Source of the DNA: Holophagaceae bacterium
Lineage (GTDB): Bacteria > Acidobacteriota > Holophagae > Holophagales > Holophagaceae
DNA length: 7,437 bases
Reading direction: 5' to 3'
NCBI GenBank assembly: GCA_025355915.1
Contig: JANXYT010000361.1
Coordinates: forward strand, 1 to 7,437
This document shows positions 5,916 through 7,437 of the stretch, one piece after another. The translations under genes were made by a program, and so were the position numbers. How positions within the stretch are numbered: position 1 is the stretch's first letter; every line of letters starts with the position of its first letter. A model generated the notes under the pieces. It did no database searches and was not told where the DNA came from. It saw only the letters and a list, made by a program, of their open reading frames with translations.

Positions 5916-7437
5916 ATGTTTCTCTCTGACCTTTCCATCCGCAAACCCGTCTTCACCGTCTGCGTCATGATGGCCCTGGTGGTGCTGGGGCTCTTCTCCG
6001 TGAAGAGCCTGGGCATTGATCAGTATCCCAATACCGATATCCCCACGGTCACCGTCTCGGTCATCTACCCCGGCGCCAGCCCCGAGTCCGTCAAGCAGGA
6101 TGTGGTGCGGAAGATCGAGGAGGCCGTCAACCCCATCGAGAAGATCAAAGAGATCAGCTCCACCAGCCAGGAGGGCCTGGGCACGCTCGTGATCCAGTTC
6201 CACCTGGGTCGCAACGTGGACAACGCCCTCAACGATGTGCGCACCAAGATCGGACAGATCCGCCGGGATCTCCCCAACAACATCGAGGAACCGGTCATCT
6301 CCAAATTCGATCCGGCCCAGCTGCCGGTGCTTTCGCTCGTCGTGAAACCGGACGGCAAGCATGCGGACATGAACGACCGTGAGCTCACCCGCATCGCTGA
6401 GGATTTTCTCAAGCGGCGCATCGAGAACATCCCCGGCGTGGGCAAGGTGGAACCGGCCGGTGCGAGCACCCGCGAAATCCTCGTGCAGATCGATCCCCAG
6501 AAGCTGGAAGCCCAGGGTCTGTCGCTCCAGGCGGTGAAGGGCGCCCTGGCCAGCGACACCATGGCCATCCCCAGCGGCAACCTGCTCCAGGGCAGCCGCG
6601 AGGTGTCCGTGAAGGTGGATGCCAAGGCCAAGTCCGTGGGCGACTTCAACCACGTGATCGTGGGCAACAAGGAAGGCCGTCCCATCGAGCTGCAGGAAGT
6701 CGCGACGATCGTGGACGGCATCAAGGAACGCCGCAGCCTGGCCCGCCTGGACGGCAAGGATGTGGTCGCCCTGGAGATCCAGCGGCAGACCGGCGGCAAC
6801 ACCGTGGCCATGGTGACCGCTGTCGAGAAAGCCCTGGAGGAGCTCAAACCCGACCTGCAGAAACAGGGCGTGGAGGTGGTCACGGCCAAGGACAATGCCC
6901 GCTTCATCATCAACAACGTGGAGGACGTGAACATATCCATCTATGTGGGCGGCCTCCTCACGGTCATCATCGTCTTCTATTTCCTGAAGAGCTGGCGGTC
7001 CACCCTCATCACCAGCCTGACCTTGCCGGTGTCCGTGATTTCGACATTCATCGTCATGCGGGCCCTGGATTTCACCCTCAATACCATGACCCTGATGGGT
7101 CTCAGCCTGGCCATCGGCATCCTCATCGACGATGCCATCGTGGTTCGCGAAAACATCACGCGACACGCTGAAATGGGCAAGGACCATGTCACCGCCGCCC
7201 GGGAGGGCACGGCGGAGATCGGCCCGGCGGTCATCGCCACGACCCTGTCCATCCTTGCCGTGTTCGTGCCCGTGGCCTTCATGGGCGGCATCGTGGGCAA
7301 GTTCTTCTTCCCCTTCGGCATCGTGGTGGCCTTCGCCGTCACTGTGTCGCTGTTTGTCAGCTTCACGCTGGACCCGATGCTCAGCGCCGTGTGGCCCGAT
7401 CCCGAGCATGAAAAGAGCCCCGATGGCCATGTCCATT
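5916..7437 (+). CDS. RND-family efflux pump, inner membrane permease (N-terminal 507 aa, partial)
   Basis: The gene starts at ATG 5916, 3 nt after the adaptor stop, with GGGAAG at 5904-5909 as ribosome site. It stays open to the window end; RND pumps are usually about 1,030-1,050 aa, so about half is present. The start MFLSDLSIRKPVFTVCVMMA leads into TM1, then the first large periplasmic (porter) loop, about residues 32-338, including YPGASPESV (51-59) and the IPGVGKVEPAG region (172-182). TM2 begins near 341. GILIDDAIVVREN (401-413) is the TM4 motif; Asp405-Asp406 correspond to the proton-relay pair Asp407/Asp408 of AcrB. The double Asp favours the hydrophobe/amphiphile exporter (HAE) class over heavy-metal pumps, which have a different motif there. 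Use of proton motive force to drive export is established for the family; the substrate is unknown. Confidence 0.93.
   Translation, partial: MFLSDLSIRKPVFTVCVMMALVVLGLFSVKSLGIDQYPNTDIPTVTVSVIYPGASPESVKQDVVRKIEEAVNPIEKIKEISSTSQEGLGTLVIQFHLGRNVDNALNDVRTKIGQIRRDLPNNIEEPVISKFDPAQLPVLSLVVKPDGKHADMNDRELTRIAEDFLKRRIENIPGVGKVEPAGASTREILVQIDPQKLEAQGLSLQAVKGALASDTMAIPSGNLLQGSREVSVKVDAKAKSVGDFNHVIVGNKEGRPIELQEVATIVDGIKERRSLARLDGKDVVALEIQRQTGGNTVAMVTAVEKALEELKPDLQKQGVEVVTAKDNARFIINNVEDVNISIYVGGLLTVIIVFYFLKSWRSTLITSLTLPVSVISTFIVMRALDFTLNTMTLMGLSLAIGILIDDAIVVRENITRHAEMGKDHVTAAREGTAEIGPAVIATTLSILAVFVPVAFMGGIVGKFFFPFGIVVAFAVTVSLFVSFTLDPMLSAVWPDPEHEKSPDGHVH

Noticed and set aside
4638..7436. 932-codon open frame on the - strand opposite the adaptor and pump genes
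   Set aside because: It is fully antisense to two well-recognised efflux genes, has a low-complexity His/Gly/Asp-rich composition typical of the complement of GC-rich codons, and shows no known domain.
5916..7437. Heavy-metal (CzcA-type) identity for the RND pump
   Set aside because: The TM4 motif carries the Asp-Asp pair of the hydrophobe/amphiphile class, and no metal-binding motif is visible in the adaptor; the missing C-terminal half leaves some uncertainty.

Overview
The window is GC-rich, densely coding DNA that reads like a Gram-negative chromosome. Support for this comes from the C-terminus of an FtsK-type translocase, a secreted S41-type protease, and a tripartite RND efflux operon that needs an outer membrane. 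I cannot assign a genus. An acidobacterial or proteobacterial host would fit, but that is an impression and not a demonstration. No rRNA, tRNA, CRISPR array, phage gene or intact transposase is visible.

Layout: (1) 1-99 is the 3' end of an ftsK-like gene on the + strand. It converges on (2) a signal-peptide-bearing TPR plus S41 protease gene on the - strand (165-1814), with a hairpin at 110-156 between the two stops. (3) 1815-2001 is a non-coding upstream region. (4) 2002-2277 is a MITE-like element with perfect 22-bp terminal inverted repeats ending in CTAG and with internal hairpins. (5) 2274-2624 (-) is a small three-helix membrane protein whose TAG stop lies inside the right-hand CTAG of the element. 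(6) 2701-2761 is a regulatory region with a strong promoter and two TetR-type palindromes. (7) From 2778 to the window end runs a tightly packed + strand operon: tetR regulator, TolC-like outer membrane factor, HlyD/AcrA-like periplasmic adaptor, and an RND pump cut off by the window edge.

How it works together: the last three genes encode a complete inner membrane-periplasm-outer membrane efflux machine. The TetR regulator is the first gene of the same transcript. Its probable operators overlap the promoter, so the operon is most simply read as autorepressed and induced when a ligand releases the regulator. The divergent small membrane protein may share the control region, but this is inferred only from position and a weak promoter match.

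The most noteworthy non-genic signals are the MITE-like element, its placement exactly on a stop codon, and the paired operators. I found no clear evidence for a wholly new biological system here.
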